34,273 nt of DNA from Clostridiales bacterium (GTDB lineage Bacteria > Bacillota > Clostridia > Oscillospirales > Oscillospiraceae): NCBI GenBank assembly GCA_022787565.1, contig JALFVN010000017.1, positions 1 through 34,273 on the forward strand. The letters run 5' to 3'. Numbering within the stretch: position 1 is the stretch's first letter; each line of letters begins with the position of its first letter. The translations under genes and the position numbers were made by a program. The notes under the pieces are model-generated. The model searched no databases. It worked only from the letters and a program-made list of their open reading frames with translations, and was not told where the DNA came from. Shown here piece after piece: positions 5,904 to 13,827 of the stretch.

Positions 5904-8021
5904 TTAATAATTTTCTTTTCTCTCTTCAAAGTAGCTCTGGGGATGGGCGCAGACGGGGCAGAGCTGGGGGGCCTTGGTGCCCACCACGATGTGGCCGCAG
6001 TTGCGGCACTCCCAGACCTTGACCTCGCTCTTTTCAAAGACAGAGGCGGTCTCCACATTCTTCAGCAGCGCCCGGTAGCGCTCCTCGTGGTGCTTCTCGA
6101 TGGCGCCCACCATGCGGAATTTAGCGGCCAGAGCGGGGAAGCCCTCCTCCTCGGCGGTCTTGGCAAAGCCGTCGTACATGTCGGTCCACTCGTAGTTCTC
6201 GCCCTCGGCGGCGTGGAGCAGATTTTCAGCGGTGCCGCCGATGCCGCCCAGCTCCTCAAACCAGAGCTTGGCGTGGGCCTGCTCATTCTCCGCCGTCTTC
6301 AAAAACAGCCCGGCGATCTGTTCAAAGCCCTGCTTTTTGGCAACGGAGGCAAAGAAGCTATATTTGTTCCGGGCCTGAGACTCGCCGGAAAAGGCCTCCT
6401 GCAGGTTCTTCTCCGTCTTTGTTCCGGCGTATTTGCTGCCGCCCTCCTCTTTCACCGGGGCGCTGAGCGGCTCCAGCATCTCCTTGCCCGCGCCGCAGCG
6501 GGGGCAGACGGCCTCTTCGCCGGGCTTGACTTCAAACTCCGCGCCGCAGAGCAGGCAACGGTATTTTACGCTCTCCCCGGACACGGGGGCTGGGGCCGCA
6601 GGGGCGGCAGCGGGCAGGGTAAAGGGTCTGGGCTCGCCCACATGGCGGATGCCGGTGTATCTGGCAATGTCGCTGTCGGTGGTGACCAGATTGTCCAGGG
6701 TCAGACCGTGGACGGAGCTGTGCCCCGTGACCCGGGCAAAGGTCTTCAGCTCGTTCAGGGACACGTTCAGGAAGTTTGCCACACGCTGGGCGGCGGCGTC
6801 CACCTTCAGCCGGGCCCGCAGCTCCGGGTCCTGGGTGGCCACGCCCACAGGGCACTTGCCGCTGCCACAGATACGGTACTGCTGGCAGGCGGCGGCGATC
6901 AGAGCCGCGCTGGCGATGGCCACGGCGTCAGCCCCCATGGCCAGAGCCTTGGCAAAGTCCGCGGAGACCCGCAGGCCGCCGGTGATGACCAGAGCGATGT
7001 CAGAGCCAACGGCGTCCAGATATTTTCTGGCCCGGCTCAGGGCGTAGAGGGTGGGAACGGTAGTGGCCTCCCGGAGAAACAGGGGACTGGAGCCGGTAGC
7101 GCCGCCACGGCCGTCGATGGTGATAAAGTCGGGCTGGGCGAAAACGCAGTATTCCAGATCCTGCTCAATGTTGCCGGCGGCGATCTTGATGCCGATGGGC
7201 CGTCCCTCAGACCGGCGGCGGAGCATGTCCACCATGTCCCGCAGGTCCTCTTTGGCGTTCAGCTCCGGGAACTTGCTGGGGCTCTGCACATCCTGGCCCT
7301 GCTTCTTGCCCCGGATGGCGGCGATCTCCGCCGTGACCTTCTCGCCGGGCAGGTGACCGCCCATGCCGGGCTTGGTGCCCTGGCCGATCTTGATCTCGAT
7401 GGCGTCGGAGGAGCGGAGGTTTTCGTCGGTGACGCTGTATTTATTGGGGATATACTCAAAAATGTACTTGTAGGCCGCCTCTTTCTCCTCGGGGAGAATG
7501 CCGCCCTCGCCGCTGCACATGGCGGTTCTGGCCATGGCGGAGCCTTTGGACAGCGCCACCTTCACCTCCCGGGACAGTGCGCCGAAGGACATGTGGGAGA
7601 TGTACACCGGGCTTTGCAGCACCATGGGCTTTCTGGCGTGCTTGCCGATGACGGTGGTGGTGTCCACCGGGTCATCGTCGTTCAGGGGAGGGGGATTGAG
7701 CTGGGAGCCCAGGAGCAGCACATCGTCCCAGCCGGGGACCTTCATCTGGGTGCCCATGGCCCCGCCGATGGTTTTGCCGGAAACGGCCATCTCGTGGATC
7801 TCGGCCATGTAGCGGCTGGCGCTGTCGTGACGGGCGGTGGCGGGATCATAATCCAGACTGCCGCCGTAGCTTTTGGCCGGGGCCGGGGCCTCTCCCTCCA
7901 CCGGGACCAGGTTGGACACCGGCATCCGGCACACCGGGCAGGCGTCCAGCTGGGAGAGGGGCTTGCCCTCTTTTTCCTCGTCGTAAATGGCGCCGCAGAT
8001 AATACATTTATAAACTGCCAT
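5904..8021 (-). CDS. Rubredoxin / FMN glutamate synthase / rubredoxin / rubrerythrin fusion protein
   Basis: This 705-residue protein joins four redox modules. First is a rubredoxin-like zinc/iron site (C6-x2-C9, C28-x2-C31). Residues about 60-480 form a glutamate synthase FMN domain, with [25 protein letters not shown] and the [3Fe-4S] motif C379-x5-C385-x4-C390 followed by PVGVATQ. A second rubredoxin-like site follows (C489, C492, C506, C509). Residues 529-705 are a complete rubrerythrin: a ferritin-like four-helix diiron domain with ENEQAH and EKHHEERY, then rubredoxin C672, C675, C688, C691. No glutamine amidotransferase domain is present. The rubrerythrin part should reduce peroxide; the FMN/Fe-S part may feed electrons to it or make glutamate from ammonia (inference). 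Start ATG 8021 has GGAGG 8 bases upstream. The PerR-like gene lies 15 bases upstream on the same strand, pointing to peroxide control. Related glutamate synthase-like and rubrerythrin proteins are normally separate. Confidence 0.93.
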   Translation of the reverse strand: MAVYKCIICGAIYDEEKEGKPLSQLDACPVCRMPVSNLVPVEGEAPAPAKSYGGSLDYDPATARHDSASRYMAEIHEMAVSGKTIGGAMGTQMKVPGWDDVLLLGSQLNPPPLNDDDPVDTTTVIGKHARKPMVLQSPVYISHMSFGALSREVKVALSKGSAMARTAMCSGEGGILPEEKEAAYKYIFEYIPNKYSVTDENLRSSDAIEIKIGQGTKPGMGGHLPGEKVTAEIAAIRGKKQGQDVQSPSKFPELNAKEDLRDMVDMLRRRSEGRPIGIKIAAGNIEQDLEYCVFAQPDFITIDGRGGATGSSPLFLREATTVPTLYALSRARKYLDAVGSDIALVITGGLRVSADFAKALAMGADAVAIASAALIAAACQQYRICGSGKCPVGVATQDPELRARLKVDAAAQRVANFLNVSLNELKTFARVTGHSSVHGLTLDNLVTTDSDIARYTGIRHVGEPRPFTLPAAAPAAPAPVSGESVKYRCLLCGAEFEVKPGEEAVCPRCGAGKEMLEPLSAPVKEEGGSKYAGTKTEKNLQEAFSGESQARNKYSFFASVAKKQGFEQIAGLFLKTAENEQAHAKLWFEELGGIGGTAENLLHAAEGENYEWTDMYDGFAKTAEEEGFPALAAKFRMVGAIEKHHEERYRALLKNVETASVFEKSEVKVWECRNCGHIVVGTKAPQLCPVCAHPQSYFEERKENY

Positions 8022-8036
8022 AATTTTTACCTCCGA

Positions 8037-8432
8037 TCAATTTTCTTTCATTTTGCTGCTGCAATCGGGGCAGAGCCCCTCGAAAACGGTTCTGTGCCGG
8101 CTGATCTGAAAGCCGGTCTCCTCTGCCACCAGAGCGTCGTATTCATCGTGATAGCTGATGGGCGCGTCGAACACCCGGCCGCAGCCGGTGCAGAACAGGT
8201 GGTAGTGCCTGTCCGGCCGGGAGTCAAAGCGGTCTGCCGCCGGTACCTTCACGTTGCTGATCTGCCCGGAGGCTGACAGCAGGCCCAGGTTGCGGTATAC
8301 CGTGCCCCGGCTGATATGGCTGTCCTCCGCGCGCACATCCAGATAGATCTGGTCGGCGCTGGGGTGGTCGTGACGCTTTTCTACCGCCTCAAGGATCAGC
8401 TGCCGCTGTTTGGAACTGCGTTGGTTTTTCAT
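8037..8432 (-). CDS. perR: PerR-type peroxide-sensing Fur-family repressor
   Basis: The 131-residue protein aligns without gaps with Bacillus PerR over the metal sites at an offset of 14-15 residues. The regulatory Fe/Mn ligands are H23, D70, H76, H78 and D89. The structural zinc cysteines are C81-x2-C84 and C121-x2-C124. An Asp at position 89 (D104 in PerR) rather than Glu is the feature that separates PerR from Fur. The N-terminal winged helix includes HPSADQIY and ISRGTVYRNL. It is expected to repress peroxide-defence genes until iron-catalysed histidine oxidation releases it. It is the first gene of an operon with the fused oxidoreductase 15 bases downstream. The ATG at 8432 is preceded by AGGTGG; longer frames upstream include the promoter and are not used. 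PerR is assigned from residues, not a search. Confidence 0.88.
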   Translation of the reverse strand: MKNQRSSKQRQLILEAVEKRHDHPSADQIYLDVRAEDSHISRGTVYRNLGLLSASGQISNVKVPAADRFDSRPDRHYHLFCTGCGRVFDAPISYHDEYDALVAEETGFQISRHRTVFEGLCPDCSSKMKEN

Positions 8433-8462
8433 AGTAACCACCTGATAATAAGACTTGTTACT

Positions 8463-8491
8463 AATATAGAATGAAAATTCTCCCATGTCAA
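8463..8491 (-). promoter_or_regulatory. Promoter of the PerR operon with operator-like inverted repeat in the spacer
   Basis: On the minus strand a perfect TTGACA (8491-8486), a 17-base spacer and TATATT (8468-8463) precede perR, giving a leader of about 25 bases. The spacer contains an inverted repeat AGAAT-4-ATTCT (8468-8481). It resembles half of the AT-rich Per/Fur box and is placed where a repressor would block RNA polymerase. Autoregulation by PerR is the likely reading. Confidence 0.75.
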
Positions 8492-8970
8492 GTGAAAAAC
8501 ATTGAACACACGGCAAAAAAGCGTGCGATGCTGCCGGAAGGAGGCAGGGAAAACAGAGGAAAAATACATGCAGATTCCTGACAGACAAAACAGACCGGCG
8601 ACGCAGGGCAGGGGAAAACGATGTGGGTTCGCGTGCGGGGAAGAGGATTTGTGAATAAACGCTGCGCCCTTCCTTTGGCGTGCAATTGCACAGGCGCTGT
8701 GTGAAGAGCCTGCAGGATGGCGGCTGCTTCAAAGCCGCAGGCGGGCCTGTTCGGGAGAAAAATGGGAGACACTTTTTTACACTTTTTTAACCTTTGACCT
8801 TTCCAGTGCTGTATAATCGTTGTATAATCATTTCTGCTGAATAAACCGCAAAGCGGTCTGTTCACGCGGCGCACCGCGCCATTGGAAAGCACAGGATTTT
8901 TCAGGATTTGCTGGGATAAGCTTGCGCCGGACCAATGCCGGCCGGCCTTGAAAGCTACGGCCTTCAAGGC
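8492..8970. other. Gene-free spacer of about 480 bases with paired direct repeats
   Basis: No reading frame in this stretch looks like a protein. It contains two tandem pairs: ACACTTTTTT twice (8769-8778 and 8779-8788), and an 11-base TGTATAATCRT-like unit twice (8810-8820 and 8821-8831, with TATAAT at 8812-8817 and 8823-8828). Near the right end is an 8-base inverted repeat (GCCTTGAA / TTCAAGGC, 8945-8970) just before the -35 box of the next promoter. These may be regulator sites or a small RNA region; neither is shown. Confidence 0.4.
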
Positions 8971-8999
8971 TTGCAGCTTTGTACATTAAGCATTATAAT
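8971..8999 (+). promoter_or_regulatory. Promoter of the response regulator-kinase-HtrA operon
   Basis: TTGCAG (8971-8976), a 17-base spacer and a perfect TATAAT (8994-8999) lie about 50 bases before the start at 9053. An AGGAGG ribosome site stands at 9039-9045, 8 bases before the ATG. Confidence 0.75.
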
Positions 9000-9052
9000 T
9001 GAGTACAAAGCTTACGGTCAGGTTTTTCATCATAACATAGGAGGAGAAGTAC

Positions 9053-9736
9053 ATGAGTAAACGTGCTCTTATTGTTGAGGACGACAGCAATATCGCCGAG
9101 CTTCTGCGCCTGTATCTGGGCAAGGACGGCTTTGAGGTGATGATTGCCTCAGACGGCGGAAAGGCGGAAAGCAGCTTTGACCTTTTCGCGCCGGACGTGG
9201 TGCTGCTGGATATCATGCTGCCTGTAAAGGACGGCTGGCAGGTCTGCCGGGACATACGGAAGAAATCCTCCACACCCATAATAATGCTCACGGCAAAAGG
9301 GGAGACTAATGATAAGGTCAACGGCCTTGAAATGGGCGCGGACGACTATGTTACCAAGCCCTTTGAGATCAAGGAGCTTCTGGCCCGTGTCCACGCGGTC
9401 ATGCGCCGCAAGGACGGGGACGCGCCGGTGGAAAAAAAGCTCAGCTTCGACAAGCTGGTGATCAATCTTGATTCTTATGAGCTGATCGTGGACGGGAAGA
9501 AGATCGACACGCCGCCCAAGGAGATGGAGCTGCTGTTCCATCTGGCCTCCTCGCCCAACCGGGTATTCACCCGCAACCAGCTTCTTGACGAGGTCTGGGG
9601 CTTTGACTATTTCGGCGACTCCCGTACCGTGGACGTACATATCAAGCGTCTGCGGGAAAAGCTGGAGGGCGTTTCGGAAAAATGGTGTCTCAAGACCGTG
9701 TGGGGTGTGGGATATAAGTTCGAGGTCGTGGAATAA
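9053..9736 (+). CDS. OmpR/PhoB-family response regulator
   Basis: The 227-residue protein has a receiver domain (1-120) with the acidic pocket E9-D10-D11, phospho-acceptor D53, switch T80 and conserved K102. The C-terminal winged-helix DNA-binding domain (about 130-225) contains the family pattern RVFTRNQLLDEVWGFDYFGD and VDVHIKRLREKLE. It should be phosphorylated by the kinase encoded 3 bases downstream and bind direct-repeat sites. Possible autoregulatory repeats lie 8769-8831. The operon continues through the kinase into an HtrA protease. This is reminiscent of CssRS, which controls htrA genes in Bacillus, but the exact subfamily is not decided by sequence alone. Confidence 0.95.
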   Translation: MSKRALIVEDDSNIAELLRLYLGKDGFEVMIASDGGKAESSFDLFAPDVVLLDIMLPVKDGWQVCRDIRKKSSTPIIMLTAKGETNDKVNGLEMGADDYVTKPFEIKELLARVHAVMRRKDGDAPVEKKLSFDKLVINLDSYELIVDGKKIDTPPKEMELLFHLASSPNRVFTRNQLLDEVWGFDYFGDSRTVDVHIKRLREKLEGVSEKWCLKTVWGVGYKFEVVE

Positions 9737-9739
9737 ACC

Positions 9740-11167
9740 GTGAAGAGTATCTATCTTCGCAACTTCGTTGCGACTGCCGTCATGGTGGCAATATGCTTTC
9801 TCATCATCGCAGTGGCCTTTGTCGGCATCGGGCGCAGCTATATTATCGACGAGTACCGGGACAACATGGAAAACAGCGCGGGGGAGGTCTCCCGTATTGC
9901 CTCCGCCATTGCCCAGAGCGAAAGTCTCAACAGCTGGGCGCTGGGGATGAGCCTCAGTTCCATCTCCCACAGCACGGGGAACCACATCTTCATTACCGAC
10001 AGCCAGGGCACGGTCGTGGCCTGCTCCGACCGCACCATGATCTGCGAGCACATGGGAAAACAGCTTTCGGAGATCGTAATGGCTCCGTTGAAAAGCAACG
10101 GCCATTTGGATCAGATTTCCAGTCTTGACGGCATGTATGCCAAGGAACGTTTTGTCGTCGCCACAGGGATCACGGATGCACGGGGAAATGTTATCGGCTA
10201 TGCCTTTGTCACCAACGTAATCGACAATATTCTGGGCGCCTGGACCACCTTCCTGGGAATAGCGGCCATTGTGGCGATGGGCGTTTTTGCCGCCGCGCTG
10301 CTGATGAGCCTTGTATATTCCAAGCGCATGGCCCGTCCTCTGGACGAAATGGCGGCTGCTTCCCGGAAGTTTGCCCGAGGGGATTTCTCCGTCCGCGTTA
10401 AGCAGCAGGAGGATCCTACCGACGAGATGGGCGCGCTGATCGAATCGTTCAATAAAATGGCCGATTCGCTGGAGAGCGCCGAGGCACGAAGGAGCGAGTT
10501 TATCGCCAACATCTCCCATGAGCTGCGCACGCCCATGACCACCATTGCCGGCTTTGCCGACGGTATTCTGGATGGGACCATCCCCAAGGAGGACGAAGAA
10601 AAATATCTCCGCTCCATCCGGGACGAGACCAGGCGGCTTTCCCGTCTGGTGCGGGATATGCTGGACGTATCCCAGATGAAGGCCGGCGCGGCAGACCCGG
10701 CCCGGCGCACGGTGTTTGACCTGACAGAGCTTATTTTGCAGACCATGCTGTCTTTTGAATCCCGGGCCACAAAGAAAAATCTGGATGTGGATCCCCAATT
10801 CCCGGATAATCACATCATGGTCCGGGCGGATAAGGATGCCATCACCCAGGTGATCTACAATCTGACAGACAATGCCGTGAAATTTGCAGCTCCCGGCAGC
10901 TGCATCACCGTCCGGCTGTATAAGGACGGCGGAAAGGCCTATATTTCCATCAAAGATTACGGTGAGACCATCCCGCCGGAGGATCTGCCCTTTATCTTTG
11001 ACCGTTTTCACAAATCCGACCGCTCCCGCAGCCTTGACAAGGACGGCGTGGGTCTGGGCCTGTATCTGGTGAAGTCCATTATCAACAGCCACGACGAGGA
11101 TATTGCCGTAAAAAGTGAGGACGGCATGACGGAGTTTGTATTCACTCTGCCCCTGGCGGAGAAATAA
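9740..11167 (+). CDS. Membrane sensor histidine kinase
   Basis: The 475-residue kinase starts at GTG 9740, 3 bases after the regulator stop, so coupling is likely. Order of parts: transmembrane helix about 9-31; an extracytoplasmic sensor of about 130 residues (32-162) with a PAS/Cache-like look (HIFITDSQGTVVACSD); transmembrane helix about 168-193; HAMP linker about 194-245; HisKA domain with phospho-accepting His260 in FIANISHELRTPM; and an HATPase domain with N-box NLTDNAVKFA, D-box IKDYGETIP, FDRFHKSDRSRS and G-box GVGLGLYLVKSI. All motifs are intact. It senses an outside signal, probably envelope stress given the HtrA gene that follows, and phosphorylates the regulator. Confidence 0.95.
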   Translation: MKSIYLRNFVATAVMVAICFLIIAVAFVGIGRSYIIDEYRDNMENSAGEVSRIASAIAQSESLNSWALGMSLSSISHSTGNHIFITDSQGTVVACSDRTMICEHMGKQLSEIVMAPLKSNGHLDQISSLDGMYAKERFVVATGITDARGNVIGYAFVTNVIDNILGAWTTFLGIAAIVAMGVFAAALLMSLVYSKRMARPLDEMAAASRKFARGDFSVRVKQQEDPTDEMGALIESFNKMADSLESAEARRSEFIANISHELRTPMTTIAGFADGILDGTIPKEDEEKYLRSIRDETRRLSRLVRDMLDVSQMKAGAADPARRTVFDLTELILQTMLSFESRATKKNLDVDPQFPDNHIMVRADKDAITQVIYNLTDNAVKFAAPGSCITVRLYKDGGKAYISIKDYGETIPPEDLPFIFDRFHKSDRSRSLDKDGVGLGLYLVKSIINSHDEDIAVKSEDGMTEFVFTLPLAEK

Positions 11168-11187
11168 AAAGAGCAAGAGGATAGAAT

Positions 11188-12471
11188 ATGAGCAATTATG
11201 ATTGGTATAACGACGAGAGCTGGTACGCCCCCCTGGCTCCGGTGGAGGAAAAGCCCTGTACCAAGCCTGCAAAGAAAAAGAAAAAAATCAGAATCCGGGT
11301 GATCGGCGCGGTATGCCTTGCCCTGCTGCTCCTGATCGGCACATCCATTGCCTTCCGGGAACCGGAGAGCAAGGAGACCGGTACCCCGGCGCTCCCCTCC
11401 GTGGGCGAGAGCGACGATATGCCTGAAAACTGGCAGGATTTCTTCGACACCTATTATGAGTCGGTGCAGACCGACGTGGCGGAGATCAACATCCCCCGGG
11501 CAGAGCTGCCCATCAACTTCTCGCTGGAGCTGCAGAGCGCGCCGGAAAATGAGCTGAGCCTGCAGGCGCTTTATCAGAATTGTTCTCCCTCCATCGTTGC
11601 CATCTCCGGCTATGTGGACGGCAAGACCGGTTACAGCTGGGGCACCGGCGTGGTGCTGTCTCAGGATGGGCTGATCCTGACCAACACCCATGTGATCGAG
11701 GACTGCGACCGGGCCACCGTCACCCTCTATGACGACAGCGTTTACGAGGCGAAGCTGGTGGGTGCGGACGCCATCAGCGATGTGGCCGTGCTGAAGATCG
11801 AGGCCGGCGGACTGCCTGCCGCCAGCTTCGGCGACAGCGGCAGCCTTTTGGTAGGCGACAGGGTGGCCGCCATCGGCAATCCCCTGGGCGAGACCTTCCG
11901 CATGACTCTGACGGACGGGATTATCTCCGCCATCGAGCGGGGCATCAACTACAACGGGCACAGCATGACCCTGCTGCAGACCAACACCGCCCTGAACGAG
12001 GGCAACTCCGGCGGCCCGCTGTTCAATATGTACGGCCAGGTGGTGGGCGTTACCAATATGAAGATGATGTCCTCCTACTCCAGCATTGAGGGCATCGGCT
12101 TTGCCATTCCCTCCTCAACGGTAAAGAACGTGGTCAACGCCCTTGTCACCCAGGGTGAGGTACGGGGACGGCCCTCTGTGGGCATCACCATCGGCGGTAT
12201 TCCCGATAACGCCTCCGAATACTACAGCATCCCGGGCGGCCTGTATGTCTCCGACGTGACCAGGGGATCTGACGCGGAAGCGAAGGGCATCCAGGTGGGC
12301 GATATCATTACCGCTGTCAACGGCCAGCCGGTCAGTTCTGTGGATGAAGTGGGCGCCATGAAAAATCAGCTTAACGTGGGCGATACCATGACCTTTACCA
12401 TCTGGCGCGACGGCGAGATCTTCGACGTGGATGTGGTGCTGATGGATACCAACGATATCTACGGCAATTAA
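11188..12471 (+). CDS. htrA: Membrane-anchored HtrA/DegP-type serine protease with PDZ domain
   Basis: The 427-residue protein has a cytoplasmic N-terminal tail with a lysine run (about 29-38), one membrane helix (about 39-56) and a linker. A trypsin-like S1C protease domain follows (about 125-310), and a PDZ domain near the C-terminus (about 325-425; SDVTRGSDAEAKGIQVGDIITAVNG in two halves). The catalytic triad is complete: H168 in LTNTHVIED, D198 in AISDVAVLK and S274 in NEGNSGGPL. The protease acts outside the membrane in quality control of secreted proteins. It begins 20 bases after the kinase stop, so it is the third gene of the operon, and a terminator follows at 12501. Coupling of a sensor system to its own HtrA is a common stress-response layout. 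Confidence 0.94.
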   Translation: MSNYDWYNDESWYAPLAPVEEKPCTKPAKKKKKIRIRVIGAVCLALLLLIGTSIAFREPESKETGTPALPSVGESDDMPENWQDFFDTYYESVQTDVAEINIPRAELPINFSLELQSAPENELSLQALYQNCSPSIVAISGYVDGKTGYSWGTGVVLSQDGLILTNTHVIEDCDRATVTLYDDSVYEAKLVGADAISDVAVLKIEAGGLPAASFGDSGSLLVGDRVAAIGNPLGETFRMTLTDGIISAIERGINYNGHSMTLLQTNTALNEGNSGGPLFNMYGQVVGVTNMKMMSSYSSIEGIGFAIPSSTVKNVVNALVTQGEVRGRPSVGITIGGIPDNASEYYSIPGGLYVSDVTRGSDAEAKGIQVGDIITAVNGQPVSSVDEVGAMKNQLNVGDTMTFTIWRDGEIFDVDVVLMDTNDIYGN

Positions 12472-12494
12472 GCCTGAAATCAACTGAAAAACCA

Positions 12495-12528
12495 AAAAAA
12501 TCCAAGCTCTTTCGAGCTTGGATTTTTT
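12495..12528. terminator. Bidirectional terminator after htrA
   Basis: The stem TCCAAGCTC (12501-12509) pairs with GAGCTTGGA (12514-12522) and has an A run before and a T run after it. It ends the plus-strand operon and could also end prmA transcripts. The AT-rich stretch 12529-12636 beyond it shows no gene. Confidence 0.9.
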
Positions 12529-12636
12529 ATATTTTTGTACTTAAAAACATGGATTATTAAAAAATATTTAGATTTTAAGATTCTTAAAATACCTGTTTTC
12601 GACTTGCTTTGACATGCTGTCCCGGATATAATCTGA

Positions 12637-13563
12637 TCAGGAAGCCAAACGGCAGACAAAGCAGTGCCACTCCTCTTCACAGAGATGATCGGTCACCGCA
12701 AGACCGTTTTTTTCCAATGCGGCACGGACCTCGTCCTGCCGCCCTTCAATGATCCCGGAGGTGATGAAAACACCGCCCTCCGCCATAAAGCCCCGTACCC
12801 AGGCGGACAGGGGGATGATGACATCTGAAACGATATTGGCCAGCACCACATCATAGCCGCTGCCCAGCTCCCGGCGGAGTCCGGCGTCGCCGATGATATC
12901 GCCTGCATAGACCTTGAAGCGCTCCGGCCCTATGCCGTTGAGCGCGGCGTTGGACAGGGCAACATCCGGGGCCTTGGGGTCAATGTCACAGCCCACACAG
13001 CTGTCCGCGCCCAGCACCAGACCGCCGATGCCCAGTATGCCGCTGCCGCAGCCCAGATCCAGAAGCTTCTTCCCCGGGGCGGCAAAGCGTTCCAGGGAAC
13101 GCAGGCACATTTTGGTGGTGGCGTGGCTGCCGGTGCCGAAGATCAGCCCCGGGTCCAGCCGCAGAGGAAGCCTGCCGTCATCCGGCGTATTCTCCCATTC
13201 CGGGACTACGACCAGCTTTTCTCCCACCTCAATGGGCTTGTAGTATTCCCGCCAGTTGTTTTCCCAATCGCTGTCGGCTACATAAGATATCCCGACGTCC
13301 TCATAAGCCGCACGGATGCGGTGCAGAATATCCCAGCCGCTTTCATCGTCAGACAGATAGCATTTTATCCGGCTGACGCCCTTGAACTTATCCTCCAGCT
13401 CCTGGTCCACATAGTCCCAGTACTGGTGGTTGTTCTCCAGAAAGTCCCGGAAGTCAGACTCGTTTTCTATCACAAAGCCCCCGGCCCCCATGGCGGCCAT
13501 GGCCTCGCAGCGTTCGTCGATCAGCTCCTCCGGGGTGTTGACACAGACTTCGATCCAGCGCAT
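12637..13563 (-). CDS. prmA: Ribosomal protein L11 methyltransferase PrmA
   Basis: The 308-residue product fits PrmA, which tri-methylates ribosomal protein L11 using S-adenosylmethionine. The N-terminal substrate-recognition part runs to about residue 110. The methyltransferase domain follows, with FGTGSHATT (142-150), the SAM-binding LDLGCGSGIL (168-177), the acidic GCDIDP loop and the ANIVSDVI motif where PrmA has its NPPY-like site. Length is normal for the family (about 300-315). The start at 13563 (MRWIEV) is chosen because GGAGG lies upstream at optimal spacing; a frame 13 codons longer begins upstream of that site. The gene has its own consensus promoter and stands alone on this strand, convergent with the htrA operon. 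Confidence 0.93.
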   Translation of the reverse strand: MRWIEVCVNTPEELIDERCEAMAAMGAGGFVIENESDFRDFLENNHQYWDYVDQELEDKFKGVSRIKCYLSDDESGWDILHRIRAAYEDVGISYVADSDWENNWREYYKPIEVGEKLVVVPEWENTPDDGRLPLRLDPGLIFGTGSHATTKMCLRSLERFAAPGKKLLDLGCGSGILGIGGLVLGADSCVGCDIDPKAPDVALSNAALNGIGPERFKVYAGDIIGDAGLRRELGSGYDVVLANIVSDVIIPLSAWVRGFMAEGGVFITSGIIEGRQDEVRAALEKNGLAVTDHLCEEEWHCFVCRLAS

Positions 13564-13604
13564 AGCTTTCTCCTCCCGTGTATTTTTGCTGTTGTAACGC
13601 AATC

Positions 13605-13633
13605 AGTATAAACCACAGGGGAGATCTTGTCAA
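13605..13633 (-). promoter_or_regulatory. Promoter of prmA
   Basis: On the minus strand, TTGACA (13633-13628), a 17-base spacer and TATACT (13610-13605) stand about 42 bases upstream of the prmA start. This is a near-perfect housekeeping promoter. Confidence 0.8.
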
Positions 13634-13697
13634 AGAGAAAGAGAATGTTTCAAAATCAAATCTTAAAATTTACAAAGAAATATAAAAAAGTTACAAA

Positions 13698-13727
13698 TTG
13701 CCATTGATTTTTTACAAATTATATGAT
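13698..13727 (+). promoter_or_regulatory. Candidate promoter of the surface-protein gene in an AT-rich spacer
   Basis: TTGCCA (13698-13703), an 18-base spacer and TATGAT (13722-13727) lie about 100 bases before the start at 13828. The surrounding stretch (13645-13790) is strikingly AT-rich against its GC-rich surroundings, so other -10-like sequences occur. An AGGAGG at 13815-13820 is the ribosome site. Confidence 0.45.
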
Positions 13728-13827
13728 AGTTTAATCATGAGCAATAAAAGAAATTTTTATCATACATTTCACCATTTGGGAGCGAACAGCAAATGGAGAA
13801 AACGTTCATTGATCAGGAGGTAATGAA

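Noticed and set aside
5943-8276. 777-codon plus-strand reading frame opposite the redox fusion gene
   Set aside because: It is low-complexity Gly/Ala/His/Val sequence with no motifs, produced by the codon bias of the real gene on the minus strand, which has perfect domain matches.
8488-8967. 159-codon minus-strand frame in the spacer before the two-component operon
   Set aside because: Composition is not protein-like, there is no ribosome site, and it would read through promoter-like sequences and repeats.
9149-11272. 707-codon minus-strand reading frame opposite the regulator and kinase
   Set aside because: Shadow frame; the plus-strand genes carry complete receiver and kinase motifs.
12604-12632. 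TTGCTT-17-TATAAT pointing into the 3' end of prmA (possible antisense promoter)
   Set aside because: The -35 match is only three of six and no product or terminator is evident; kept only as a note.
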